From Cyanobacteriota bacterium (GTDB lineage: Bacteria; Cyanobacteriota; Cyanobacteriia; Leptolyngbyales; Leptolyngbyaceae), in the NCBI GenBank assembly GCA_027482985.1, contig JAIXVO010000683.1:1-8733 (forward strand): a DNA stretch of 8,733 nucleotides. The letters are read 5' to 3'. Of the stretch, positions 1 to 6,416 are shown piece after piece; position 1 is the stretch's first letter, and each line of letters opens with the position of its first letter. The translations under genes were made by a program, and so were the position numbers. The notes below the pieces were generated by a model. The model was not told where the DNA came from, did no database searches, and saw nothing but the letters and a program-made list of their open reading frames with translations.

Positions 1-10
1 GCGCCAACGC

Positions 11-286
11 TCAACCATTGGGCTTATGGCGGAAACGCTTTGCCAGGTGGTGAAGCAGCAATGCCTGAAAGGCAAGCGCCGCGGGCGCGCTGTGCCCAGC
101 AGCAGCAGCAGCGACAGCACGGACGGCGACAATGGCCGGCCCCGGAGTTTTACAAGACGCCACGGTCACTGAGTTGGTGGATGCAGCAACGCTTTGGATT
201 GTGCGCATTAGAGTGCCAAGTTTCTCCGAGGTCAGCCGCCGCAGGGTGGCGACAAGGGCGCCGGCAAGGGCAGCGGCAGCGGCCAC
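11..286 (-). CDS. Doubtful small alanine-rich protein (91 aa)
   Basis: I do not recognise this reading frame. It begins at a GTG, has no ATG near its beginning (the first in-frame ATG is codon 27) and ends with TGA at 11-13. The product would have a hydrophobic Ala-rich start (about residues 1-16), a polar middle with TNSVTVASCKT, a second Ala-rich stretch (about 52-75) and a basic tail ending KRFRHKPNG. In its favour, codon use in the C-terminal part looks natural and the tail is basic like a real membrane-adjacent end. Against it, there is no convincing ribosome binding site, the frame is kept open largely by GCN repeats, and overlapping frames are open on the other strand. It would be divergent from leuS. 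More likely a chance frame than a gene. Confidence 0.2.
   Translation of the reverse strand: MAAAAALAGALVATLRRLTSEKLGTLMRTIQSVAASTNSVTVASCKTPGPAIVAVRAVAAAAAGHSAPAALAFQALLLHHLAKRFRHKPNG
97..111. repeat. (CAG)5 trinucleotide run
   Basis: Five perfect CAG units in a GC-rich stretch. It reads as poly-Gln or poly-Ser on the plus strand and poly-Ala on the minus strand, and accounts for part of the open frames here. Such runs can change length by slippage. Confidence 0.7.
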
Positions 287-376
287 AGTGGGTCCGCGGC
301 GGCCGCAGGTGCTATCGGCGGGAGCCAGAGGCCAGAAGGCAGGAAACTAAAGATCAAAAGTCAGAGAACACCGCCC

Positions 377-418
377 AACCCCCAACCTCTAAACCCCAAC
401 CCCCAACCCCTAACCCCC
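377..418. repeat. STRR-type heptamer array, 6 units of AACCCCC
   Basis: Six consecutive 7-base units can be read directly: AACCCCC, AACCTCT, AAACCCC, AACCCCC, AACCCCT, AACCCCC. This matches the short tandemly repeated repetitive (STRR) heptamers described in filamentous cyanobacteria. It lies 59 bases upstream of the leuS start codon. The minus strand carries five runs of at least four G plus one interrupted run, so a G-quadruplex is possible there. A second, degenerate heptamer group of the CAGGAGG type lies just before it (325-345). Confidence 0.85.
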
Positions 419-439
419 AGCTTTATGCCCTCCACCTTT

Positions 440-445
440 TAGAAT
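440..445 (+). promoter_or_regulatory. Possible -10 element for leuS
   Basis: TAGAAT matches the TATAAT consensus at five of six positions and lies 31 bases before the leuS GTG, leaving room for a short leader. There is no good -35 hexamer at the usual spacing, since the C-rich heptamer array ends there. This is only a candidate. Confidence 0.3.
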
Positions 446-464
446 AAGAAGACACCGTGTTTGC

Positions 465-469
465 AGGAG
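465..469 (+). promoter_or_regulatory. Ribosome binding site of leuS
   Basis: AGGAG followed by 7 bases and then GTG. This spacing fixes the GTG at 477 as the leuS start in place of an ATG. Confidence 0.75.
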
Positions 470-476
470 TTGATCT

Positions 477-3056
477 GTGGAATCTCGATATAATCCGGCT
501 GAGATCGAAGCCAAGTGGCAGCAAGATTGGGTGGCGCGGGGGTTTGCCAAGACCTCAGAGGCGACGGACAAGCCCAAATTTTATGCCCTGTCGATGTTTC
601 CCTATCCCTCCGGCAATCTGCACATGGGGCATGTCCGGGTCTATACGATCGCGGATGTGATTGCGCGGGTGCGGCGGATGCAAGGCTTTCGCGTCCTGAA
701 TCCGATGGGCTGGGATGCGTTTGGGTTGCCAGCGGAAAATGCGGCGATCGAACGAGGCATCCATCCGGCGCAATGGACGTATCAAAATATTGCGCAGATG
801 CGGCAACAACTGGACCAGTTGGGCATTTCCTTCGATTGGGAACGGGAAGTCACCACCTGTGCGCCGGACTATTACCGCTGGACGCAATGGATTTTTCTGC
901 AATTTTTCCAGGCGGGATTGGCGTATCAAAAAGAGGCGACGGTCAACTGGGACCCGATCGACCAAACCGTGTTGGCGAATGAACAGGTGGATAGTGAAGG
1001 GCGTTCCTGGCGATCGGGAGCCAAGGTCGAACGCAAACAATTACGCCAATGGTTTTTCAAGATCACCGACTATGCGGATCAGTTATTAACTGACCTGGAC
1101 AAGTTGACGGGCTGGCCGGAAAAAGTCCGTTTGATGCAGGCCAACTGGATCGGCAAATCAACGGGTGCCCAGGTGACATTCACAACTGAGGGGGGCGATG
1201 AGATTGTCGTCTTTACCACTCGCCCGGATACGCTGTGGGGGGCAACGTTCATGGTGTTGTCGCCCGAACATCCCTTAGTCGAGAAGTTGACGACCCCAGA
1301 GCAGGCCAGCGCGATCGCCACCTACCAAGAAGCTGCCGCTGCCAAGAGTGACATCGATCGCACTGCCGAAGGACGGGAAAAAACGGGCATCTGGACGGGC
1401 AGCTATGCGATTAACCCGGTGAATGATGAGCGGATTCCCATCTGGATTGCCGACTATGTGTTGATGGATTACGGGACGGGCGCGATTATGGCAGTCCCCG
1501 CCCACGACCAGCGAGACTTTGAGTTTGCACGACAATTTAACCTGCCCGTGAAAGTTGTCGTGCAACCAACGGGTGAAAGTTTGGAGGGTGACACCCTGAC
1601 CGCCGCCCATACCGGGGAGGGCGTGATGGTGAATTCCGCTGCACTGAATGGACTCCCGGCGGGGAAAGCGCCAGGGCAAAGCGTCGAGGCGGCAGTGCAA
1701 TGGCTGGAACAACAGGGGAAAGGCAAAGGCACTGCTAACTATCGGTTGCGCGACTGGTTGATTTCCCGGCAACGCTATTGGGGGGCACCCATTCCGATCA
1801 TCCACTGTCCTCAGTGTGGAGCGGTGCCAGTGCCAGATGCAGATTTGCCTGTAACCTTGCCGGAAGATGTGGAATTTAGTGGGCGGGGCGCTTCTCCCCT
1901 GGCGAAATTGTCCAACTGGATTAACGTCCCTTGCCCCACCTGCGGCACTCCCGCGAAACGGGAAACCGACACAATGGATACCTTCATCGATTCTTCCTGG
2001 TACTTTTTACGCTACCCGGATGCGCAAAACGATCAGCAGGTCTTTGACCCCGCTAAAGCCAACGCCTGGATGCCCGTTGACCAATATGTAGGCGGGATTG
2101 AACACGCGATTTTGCACCTGCTGTATTCCCGCTTTTTTACGAAAGTGTTGCGCGATCGTGGTTTGCTCAACTGCGATGAACCGTTCCAGCGCTTGCTAAC
2201 ACAGGGCATGGTGCAGGGCAAAACCTACAAGAATCCCCGCACGGGCAAGTATGTGTTGCCGATGCACATCACCGACTTCGCCCATCCCACCGATCCCGAC
2301 ACCGGGGATGCGTTGGAAGTGGTTTACGAAAAAATGTCCAAATCCAAGTCCAACGGGGTAGCGCCCAGCGATGTCGTCGATAAGTACGGAGCCGATACGG
2401 CACGGATGTTTATTCTGTTCAAAGCGCCTCCTGAAAAAGATTTGGAATGGGAAGATGCTGATGTGGAAGGGCAGTTCCGGTTCTTGAATCGGGTGTGGCG
2501 ACTGGTGACGGAATATGCTGCCACCGCAGTCAAAGCGGGTGCGGCGATCGCGTCTGCCACCTTAGCGAAACCGGAGAAAGAGTTGCGGCGATCGATCCAC
2601 ATCGCCATCAAAGAAGTCACCGAAGATTTAGCAGGTGATTATCAGTTCAACACGGCTGTTTCCGAGTTGATGAAACTCAGTAATGCCTTATCGGATGCTG
2701 CCTGTAAGGATTCTCCCGTCTATGCCGAAGGGATTCAAACCCTGCTGATTTTGTTAGCCCCATTCGCGCCCCACCTGGCCGATGAACTCTGGCATCACCT
2801 GGGTCATGCTGACTCGGTGCATTTGCAATCCTGGCTCACAGCAGATCCAGCCGCTCTGGTCGCAGATGAGATCAATCTGGTGATTCAGGTGTTGGGCAAA
2901 ACGCGCGGCATGATCCAGGTGCCCGCCCAATCCACCCAGGCAGAACTAGAACAGTATGCCCGTGAGTCGGACATTGGGCAACGTTACCTGGAGGGCAAGG
3001 AAATTAAGAAGGTCATTGTCGTGCCTGGTAAGCTCGTTAATTTTGTTGTGGCATAG
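477..3056 (+). CDS. leuS: Leucyl-tRNA synthetase
   Basis: Cytoplasmic class Ia enzyme that charges tRNA-Leu with leucine using ATP and hydrolyses mischarged products in a separate editing domain. The 859-residue product is full length for bacterial LeuRS. The start is a GTG with AGGAG seven bases upstream, and the N-terminus ([15 protein letters not shown]) is typical of the family. The catalytic HIGH motif is HMGH at residues 49-52 and KMSKS is at 619-623. The CP1 editing domain keeps the threonine-rich motif TTRPDTLWG (T247, T248, discriminating T252) and the family aspartate in AVPAHD (D344), so proofreading should be intact. Two CxxC pairs (C444/C447 and C486/C489) form the zinc-binding insert seen in many bacterial LeuRS. 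The C-terminal tRNA-binding region ends [16 protein letters not shown], also typical. It stands alone, converging on the nuclease gene. No truncation or missing residue was seen. Confidence 0.98.
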   Translation: MESRYNPAEIEAKWQQDWVARGFAKTSEATDKPKFYALSMFPYPSGNLHMGHVRVYTIADVIARVRRMQGFRVLNPMGWDAFGLPAENAAIERGIHPAQWTYQNIAQMRQQLDQLGISFDWEREVTTCAPDYYRWTQWIFLQFFQAGLAYQKEATVNWDPIDQTVLANEQVDSEGRSWRSGAKVERKQLRQWFFKITDYADQLLTDLDKLTGWPEKVRLMQANWIGKSTGAQVTFTTEGGDEIVVFTTRPDTLWGATFMVLSPEHPLVEKLTTPEQASAIATYQEAAAAKSDIDRTAEGREKTGIWTGSYAINPVNDERIPIWIADYVLMDYGTGAIMAVPAHDQRDFEFARQFNLPVKVVVQPTGESLEGDTLTAAHTGEGVMVNSAALNGLPAGKAPGQSVEAAVQWLEQQGKGKGTANYRLRDWLISRQRYWGAPIPIIHCPQCGAVPVPDADLPVTLPEDVEFSGRGASPLAKLSNWINVPCPTCGTPAKRETDTMDTFIDSSWYFLRYPDAQNDQQVFDPAKANAWMPVDQYVGGIEHAILHLLYSRFFTKVLRDRGLLNCDEPFQRLLTQGMVQGKTYKNPRTGKYVLPMHITDFAHPTDPDTGDALEVVYEKMSKSKSNGVAPSDVVDKYGADTARMFILFKAPPEKDLEWEDADVEGQFRFLNRVWRLVTEYAATAVKAGAAIASATLAKPEKELRRSIHIAIKEVTEDLAGDYQFNTAVSELMKLSNALSDAACKDSPVYAEGIQTLLILLAPFAPHLADELWHHLGHADSVHLQSWLTADPAALVADEINLVIQVLGKTRGMIQVPAQSTQAELEQYARESDIGQRYLEGKEIKKVIVVPGKLVNFVVA

Positions 3057-3110
3057 GTCAGAATCCCACGATCGCGATCCTAATTCAACTGAACGCAACG
3101 GATAATTTGG

Positions 3111-3137
3111 ACTGGCTGGAGACGCTCGTCAGCCAGT
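3111..3137. terminator. Hairpin after leuS, possible bidirectional terminator
   Basis: ACTGGCTG (3111-3118) and CAGCCAGT (3130-3137) form a perfect 8-bp stem around an 11-base loop, 55 bases past the leuS stop. No T-run follows on either strand, so it is not a classical rho-independent terminator. Its place between two convergent genes suits transcript ends or stabilisation. Confidence 0.4.
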
Positions 3138-3168
3138 GCCAGCAAGACAACTGTCAGTCGGTAGCGTA

Positions 3169-3213
3169 GGCTGTCGTCGTTGCCCGATGGAACTCGGCAC
3201 CGGCGGGACAGCC
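3169..3213. terminator. Second hairpin between leuS and the nuclease gene
   Basis: GGCTGTC (3169-3175) pairs with GACAGCC (3207-3213). Inside the loop, TGCC-CGA (3181-3187) can pair with TCGGCA (3194-3199) with one bulged C. This gives a two-tier stem 21 bases past the stop of the minus-strand nuclease gene. No T-run follows. Assignment as a terminator for that gene is inferred from position only. Confidence 0.35.
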
Positions 3214-3233
3214 CGACTACCCAGCAGTGATCC

Positions 3234-4226
3234 TTAGAGATCGCCTTCCCCCTCGAACAGAGTCTGGAGCGGCAGCGCATCGATCGCTAACACCTCCTGC
3301 AAATAGCGCGACAGCACATCACTCTGCCCATGAGTGACATACACCTTGCTGGCTCTCGTTTGCAGCGCCGTCCCGACCAATCCCTGCCAATCCGCATGAT
3401 CGGACAACACAAAACCCCGTTCATAGCCGCGCCGCCGTCGTGCTCCCCGCACCGCCATCCAGCCTGATGCGAACGCGGTTTGGGGTTGGGGGAACCGTTT
3501 CATCCAACTGGAACGATGTCCAGAAGGAGGAGCCAGAATCAAGTCGCCCTTAAATTTGTAATCTCGCGGTTTTTCAGAAGCCGGAATCGTCGGCACCATT
3601 TCTACTCCCACCTGCCGATAGATTTCCGTCAGCACATGAATCGCGCCATGCACATAGATGGGTTCATCCGTGAACTTCCGCAATTCCGCCAACACGCGTT
3701 GGGCTTTGCCAAAGGCGTAGCAGAACAGAATTGAGGGGCGATCGCGATCGCTTTGCCACCACTGATAAATTTGGCGACAGATTTCTTCTCCCGATTGCCA
3801 TTGATAGATCGGCAAGCCAAACGTCGCTTCGGTAATGAACGTATCGCAAGGCACCACTTCAAACAGGGCGCAAGTCGGGTCATAACAGCGCTTGTAGTCA
3901 CCCGACACCACCCAGACCTCATCCCGATATTCCACCCGAATTTGGGCAGAACCCAACACATGCCCCGCCGGATGGAACGACACCCACACATTGCCCAACT
4001 TCAGCTTCTCGCCATACTCCACCCCGCGTAAGTCCACCCCTTCCCCCAGGCGCTTGTGCAAAATGCCTTCCGAAATCCGGGTCGCGACATAGTGACTGGA
4101 GCCGTAACGCGCATGATCCGAATGGGCATGGGTAATCAGCGCCGTATCTACCCCCCGCCACGGGTCGATGAAGAATTCCCCCTGAGCGCAATACAACCCT
4201 TCTGGCAAAACGGTGATGAGTGACAT
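3234..4226 (-). CDS. DNA-ligase-associated type exonuclease (metallo-beta-lactamase/beta-CASP fold)
   Basis: A 330-residue protein that by sequence pattern belongs to the bacterial ligase-associated DNA exonuclease group (the family annotated as TIGR04122), related to the SNM1/Apollo nucleases. It probably trims DNA ends during repair. The metal-binding signature HAHSDH lies at residues 33-38 (H33, H35, D37, H38). HPAGHVLGSA at 85-94 and SGDYKR at 108-113 supply the next His and Asp ligands, and the beta-CASP half shows LSDHADW (274-280) and VTHG (297-300). Length and start (MSLITVLPEGLYCAQGEFFIDP) suit the family. There is no clear Shine-Dalgarno sequence before the ATG. In many bacteria this gene sits beside an ATP-dependent DNA ligase and sometimes a helicase; neither is present on either side here. 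It is divergent from the small membrane-protein gene, with about 70 bases between starts. The fold is certain; the DNA-repair role is inferred from the family. Confidence 0.88.
   Translation of the reverse strand: MSLITVLPEGLYCAQGEFFIDPWRGVDTALITHAHSDHARYGSSHYVATRISEGILHKRLGEGVDLRGVEYGEKLKLGNVWVSFHPAGHVLGSAQIRVEYRDEVWVVSGDYKRCYDPTCALFEVVPCDTFITEATFGLPIYQWQSGEEICRQIYQWWQSDRDRPSILFCYAFGKAQRVLAELRKFTDEPIYVHGAIHVLTEIYRQVGVEMVPTIPASEKPRDYKFKGDLILAPPSGHRSSWMKRFPQPQTAFASGWMAVRGARRRRGYERGFVLSDHADWQGLVGTALQTRASKVYVTHGQSDVLSRYLQEVLAIDALPLQTLFEGEGDL
3738..3751. repeat. Two overlapping HIP1 octamers
   Basis: GCGATCGCGATCGC contains two HIP1 palindromes offset by six bases, inside the nuclease gene, where it encodes the Ser-Asp-Arg-Asp-Arg-Pro stretch. 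Other single HIP1 sites are spread through the window, for example near 1311, 2543, 4453, 4600, 5910, 6246, 6686, 7321, 8655 and 8682. Confidence 0.85.
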
Positions 4227-4295
4227 AATTGTTTCGATGCAAGCTCTAAAGGAAGTTTGGGGTTTAAAGATGTTGTTGAAGCGGGAGCAGATTCG

Positions 4296-4784
4296 TTGAG
4301 ACTGTTGAATCCAGAGTTATTCAGTCAGATCATTTTGCCGGGATTGCTCAGTAGTACGATTTGGAGCGCGCTCATTGCTGTCCTGGTGGGAACCGTCGTG
4401 GGCACCATCGTGGGGATGCTGCGAGGCAAAGTCCGGCGAACGACATTACCCGCGATCGCCGGGAGTTTTTTCGGCACGATGTTGTTTTGTTTGTTGCCGA
4501 TCCATGCGTTTCCCGGCATTGTGGGCGGGGGTGGCTATGGTGGTATCTGGATTCTGGCGATCGCCGTGGTGACCTTACCAGTGGGTGCCGTGGGTGGCGC
4601 GATCGCGGGGAGTTTACTGGGTGAGGAAATTTACATCAAACAACAGCAAAAAGGGCTGCTCTGGATGTTGCTGGGCACCTACTTAATCATGGCAGGTGTG
4701 ATGTTTACCACTATTACGGTGCATTGTAGCCGCCGGAACACCCTTCCGGATTATTGTGCCAGAGCCGGATATCCCCAATCCTGA
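4296..4784 (+). CDS. Unrecognised small multi-pass membrane protein
   Basis: I do not recognise a family. From the TTG at 4296 the product is 162 residues with about four hydrophobic segments, near residues 20-42, 50-69, 82-109 and 120-141, so it is very likely an inner or thylakoid membrane protein. Glycines recur at helix-packing spacing (LVGTVVGTIVG and LPVGAVGGAIAGSLLG). A glycine-rich loop (VGGGGYGGIW) precedes the third segment. The soluble tail carries two cysteines and ends GYPQS. The frame is open back to a TTG at 4257, which would add 13 residues, but there the GGAAG is only one base from the start. TTG 4296 has GGGAG eight bases upstream, so I prefer it. It lies between the divergent nuclease and ictB, 84 bases ahead of the latter on the same strand. 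A shared transcript with ictB is possible but unproven. Confidence 0.7.
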   Translation: MRLLNPELFSQIILPGLLSSTIWSALIAVLVGTVVGTIVGMLRGKVRRTTLPAIAGSFFGTMLFCLLPIHAFPGIVGGGGYGGIWILAIAVVTLPVGAVGGAIAGSLLGEEIYIKQQQKGLLWMLLGTYLIMAGVMFTTITVHCSRRNTLPDYCARAGYPQS

Positions 4785-4804
4785 TCAGAGTGGCGAGGAT
4801 CAGG
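4780..4804 (+). terminator. Hairpin spanning the stop codon of the membrane-protein gene
   Basis: CCTGATC (4780-4786) pairs with GATCAGG (4798-4804) around an 11-base loop. The TGA stop codon (4782-4784) is inside the left arm. No T-run follows. It could be a weak terminator or an mRNA-stability element between this gene and ictB. Confidence 0.35.
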
Positions 4805-4868
4805 CATCAGTCGGATAGAGAGGAACCTGGATCGACTAAGATATTCAGGAATCGTTTTCCGTGTGCCT

Positions 4869-6416
4869 ATGAACTCGCTCTGGCAAACCCTCACCTTATC
4901 CACCTTGCCGTTACAGCAATGGCTCCAGGCCAGCTATCTGCACTACCCGATTGGCAAACTGCGATCGTGGCGGCAGGGCAGTTGGCTGATGCGATGGGGC
5001 GACGCGATCGGTGGGGCGCTGGCGATGCTGGTGTTTGCCCTGGCACCCTTTGCGAATAATGCCCTCATTGGGCTGTTGCTGGCGGCTTGTGGGGCTTATT
5101 GGGTGTTGCTGACGCTGGCGGATGAGGGGGGGAAGACAGGAGGCAGGAGGCAGGAGGCAGGCTTCGACGTGAGCGCTCAGCCGAACGTAGGCAGGAGGCA
5201 GGAGGTAGAAGGGAAGAGTCAGGAGGAACCGGTTTCACACTCTCACGCCTCTACTCCCTCACGCCCCTACGCTTCCCCCCTCGCCACTCCCATTCACCTC
5301 CTCATCGGGCTGTACTGGGCGATCTCGGTAATCGCCACCGCCCTTTCCCCCGTCAAGCGGGAAGCGTTTGTGGGGCTGCAAAAGTTGACGCTGTATCTGC
5401 TGTTTTTTGCGTTGCTGGCGCGGGTGTTGCGATCGCCTCGGATTCGCTCGTGGTTGTTGACGGTTTACTTGCTGGCGGCTTTGGCAGTGAGTGTGTATGG
5501 GATTCAGCAGTGGTTTATGGGGACGGATGCACTGGCGACGTGGGTTGATCCGGAGTCGCCGTTATCGAAAACGACGCGGGTTTACAGCTACCTGGGGAAT
5601 CCCAACTTGCTGGCGGGTTATTTGGTGCCAGCGGTGATTTTTAGCATCGTGGCGGTTTTTGCCTGGGAACGTTGGCTGGGCAAAGCCCTGGCGATCGTCA
5701 TGGTGGCGGTGAATGGCGCTTGTTTGATGTTGACCTTCAGCCGGGGGGGGTGGATTGGGCTGGTGTTTGGCTTGTTGACTTTAGCCCTGTTGCTGGCGCA
5801 CTGGTGGAGTATCTACTTACCGCGGTTCTGGCGCACCTGGGCGTTGCCGATTGTGTTGGGGACGGCGATCAGTGTGGTGCTGCTGGCGATTGTGGTGCTG
5901 GAACCGTTGCGCGATCGCGTGACTAGCATTTTTGCGGGGCGAGGTGACAGTAGCAATAATTTCCGGATTAATGTCTGGATGGCGGTTCTGGAAATGATCA
6001 AAGACCGTCCGTTCCTGGGGATTGGTCCCGGCAATAATGCCTTCAACAAAATTTATCCCTTCTATCAACGCCCCCGGTTTTCAGCCCTCAGTGCTTACTC
6101 CATCATCCTGGAGGTCGCCGTCGAAACGGGATTCATCGGGCTGGCGTGTTTCCTGTGGTTGCTGTTTGTGACGCTAACGCAGGGCTGGCAAGCACTCCAT
6201 CGCTTACGGGCGATCGCCAGTCGGGAAGCCTACTGGTTGATGGGCGCGATCGCTGCCCTAGTGGGGATGTTTGGGCATGGCATGGTGGACACCGTCCTCT
6301 ATCGTCCGGAAGTGAATACTCTCTGGTGGCTGACCTTTGCCCTGATTGCCAGCTATCTGACGACTACCGGGGATTCCACGGCAACCCCGCCTGCCACGGC
6401 AACTTTTGCAGAATAA
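4869..6416 (+). CDS. ictB: IctB-type O-antigen-ligase-family membrane protein with a repeat-rich insertion
   Basis: A 515-residue polytopic membrane protein of the O-antigen ligase/polymerase (Wzy_C) superfamily, clearly of the cyanobacterial IctB subgroup. IctB was first linked to inorganic-carbon accumulation in Synechococcus; direct bicarbonate transport is doubtful and the exact activity remains unsettled. About 12 hydrophobic segments can be seen. Recognisable stretches include WVDPESPLSKTTRVYSYLGNP (near residues 225-245), TFSRGGWIGL (289-298) and the large loop before the last helices with RPFLGIGPGNNAF (380-392). A GTG at 4863 is in frame and has AGGAA 11 bases upstream; I chose ATG 4869 because MNSLWQTL resembles homologue starts. 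About 50 residues (roughly 86-138, bases 5124-5282), between the second and third helices, are polar, rich in Gly, Arg, Gln, Glu, Ser and Pro, and encoded by tandem heptamers. They account for the excess over the usual length of about 465-470 residues (from memory). The 3' end overlaps the convergent gene. Confidence 0.92.
   Translation: MNSLWQTLTLSTLPLQQWLQASYLHYPIGKLRSWRQGSWLMRWGDAIGGALAMLVFALAPFANNALIGLLLAACGAYWVLLTLADEGGKTGGRRQEAGFDVSAQPNVGRRQEVEGKSQEEPVSHSHASTPSRPYASPLATPIHLLIGLYWAISVIATALSPVKREAFVGLQKLTLYLLFFALLARVLRSPRIRSWLLTVYLLAALAVSVYGIQQWFMGTDALATWVDPESPLSKTTRVYSYLGNPNLLAGYLVPAVIFSIVAVFAWERWLGKALAIVMVAVNGACLMLTFSRGGWIGLVFGLLTLALLLAHWWSIYLPRFWRTWALPIVLGTAISVVLLAIVVLEPLRDRVTSIFAGRGDSSNNFRINVWMAVLEMIKDRPFLGIGPGNNAFNKIYPFYQRPRFSALSAYSIILEVAVETGFIGLACFLWLLFVTLTQGWQALHRLRAIASREAYWLMGAIAALVGMFGHGMVDTVLYRPEVNTLWWLTFALIASYLTTTGDSTATPPATATFAE
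5137..5205. repeat. CAGGAGG heptamer array split by a palindrome, inside ictB
   Basis: Perfect CAGGAGG units lie at 5137-5143, 5144-5150 and 5151-5157, followed by a partial unit. After an interrupting palindrome (5163-5185) two more units follow at 5192-5198 and 5199-5205. Three heptamers make 21 bases, so the array reads as a heptapeptide pattern (TGGRRQEAG, then VGRRQEVEG) without breaking the frame. It resembles the STRR heptamers of cyanobacteria. Confidence 0.85.
5163..5185. repeat. Palindromic repeat unit within the heptamer array
   Basis: Arms TTCGAC and GCCGAA flank the perfect palindrome TGAGCGCTCA, with one mismatch and one bulged G, giving a long imperfect hairpin. It encodes FDVSAQPN in ictB. 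The pattern resembles interspersed palindromes common between genes in filamentous cyanobacteria. No second copy was found in this window. Confidence 0.65.
5240..5275. repeat. Pyrimidine-rich degenerate repeat in ictB
   Basis: CTCACGCC occurs twice, 17 bases apart, within a C/T-rich stretch with further related CTAC/CTCC units. It encodes the Ser/His/Pro-rich end of the inserted segment (SHASTPSRPYASP). It appears to be another degenerate simple repeat adjoining the CAGGAGG array. Confidence 0.5.

Larger units (their letters stand above)
1..440. other. Gene-poor GC-rich region upstream of leuS
   Basis: No recognisable gene is present. Positions 1-330 are GC-rich and low in complexity, which keeps several frames open on both strands. 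They include a (CAG)5 run at 97-111 and GCGGCC/GGCCGC arms at 279-284 and 301-306. After about 320 the composition changes to degenerate heptamers (CCAGAGG, CCAGAAG, GCAGGAA at 325-345), then AACCCCC heptamers, then the leuS leader. The plus-strand frames give Gln/Arg-rich or Ser/Arg-rich peptides that match no family I know. I read this as intergenic, possibly with a decayed or small gene on the minus strand. Confidence 0.6.

Noticed and set aside
132..350. Possible tRNA: the plus-strand frame contains ELVDAATL and VRIRVPS, like the mistranslation of tRNA genes
   Set aside because: The DNA at about 160-235 has no pairing acceptor stem, the T-loop-like TTAGAGT lacks the invariant C and a matching T-stem, and no anticodon arm can be built.
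377..418. CRISPR array
   Set aside because: Units are 7 bases with no spacers; this is a simple tandem heptamer repeat.
1..450. RNase P RNA, tmRNA or another structured RNA near the heptamer array (rnpB of some cyanobacteria contains such repeats)
   Set aside because: I found no conserved rnpB or tmRNA core sequence on either strand.
1275..1805. Minus-strand frame of 176 codons within leuS
   Set aside because: It is antisense to the conserved editing domain of leuS and resembles no protein.
3080..3280. Minus-strand 66-residue frame after the nuclease gene
   Set aside because: Its first third is a shadow of the nuclease gene in another frame, there is no ribosome binding site, and the remainder runs through the two hairpins.
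5137..5275. Frameshift or pseudogene in ictB
   Set aside because: The reading frame is continuous through the repeats and all conserved regions downstream are intact and in frame.
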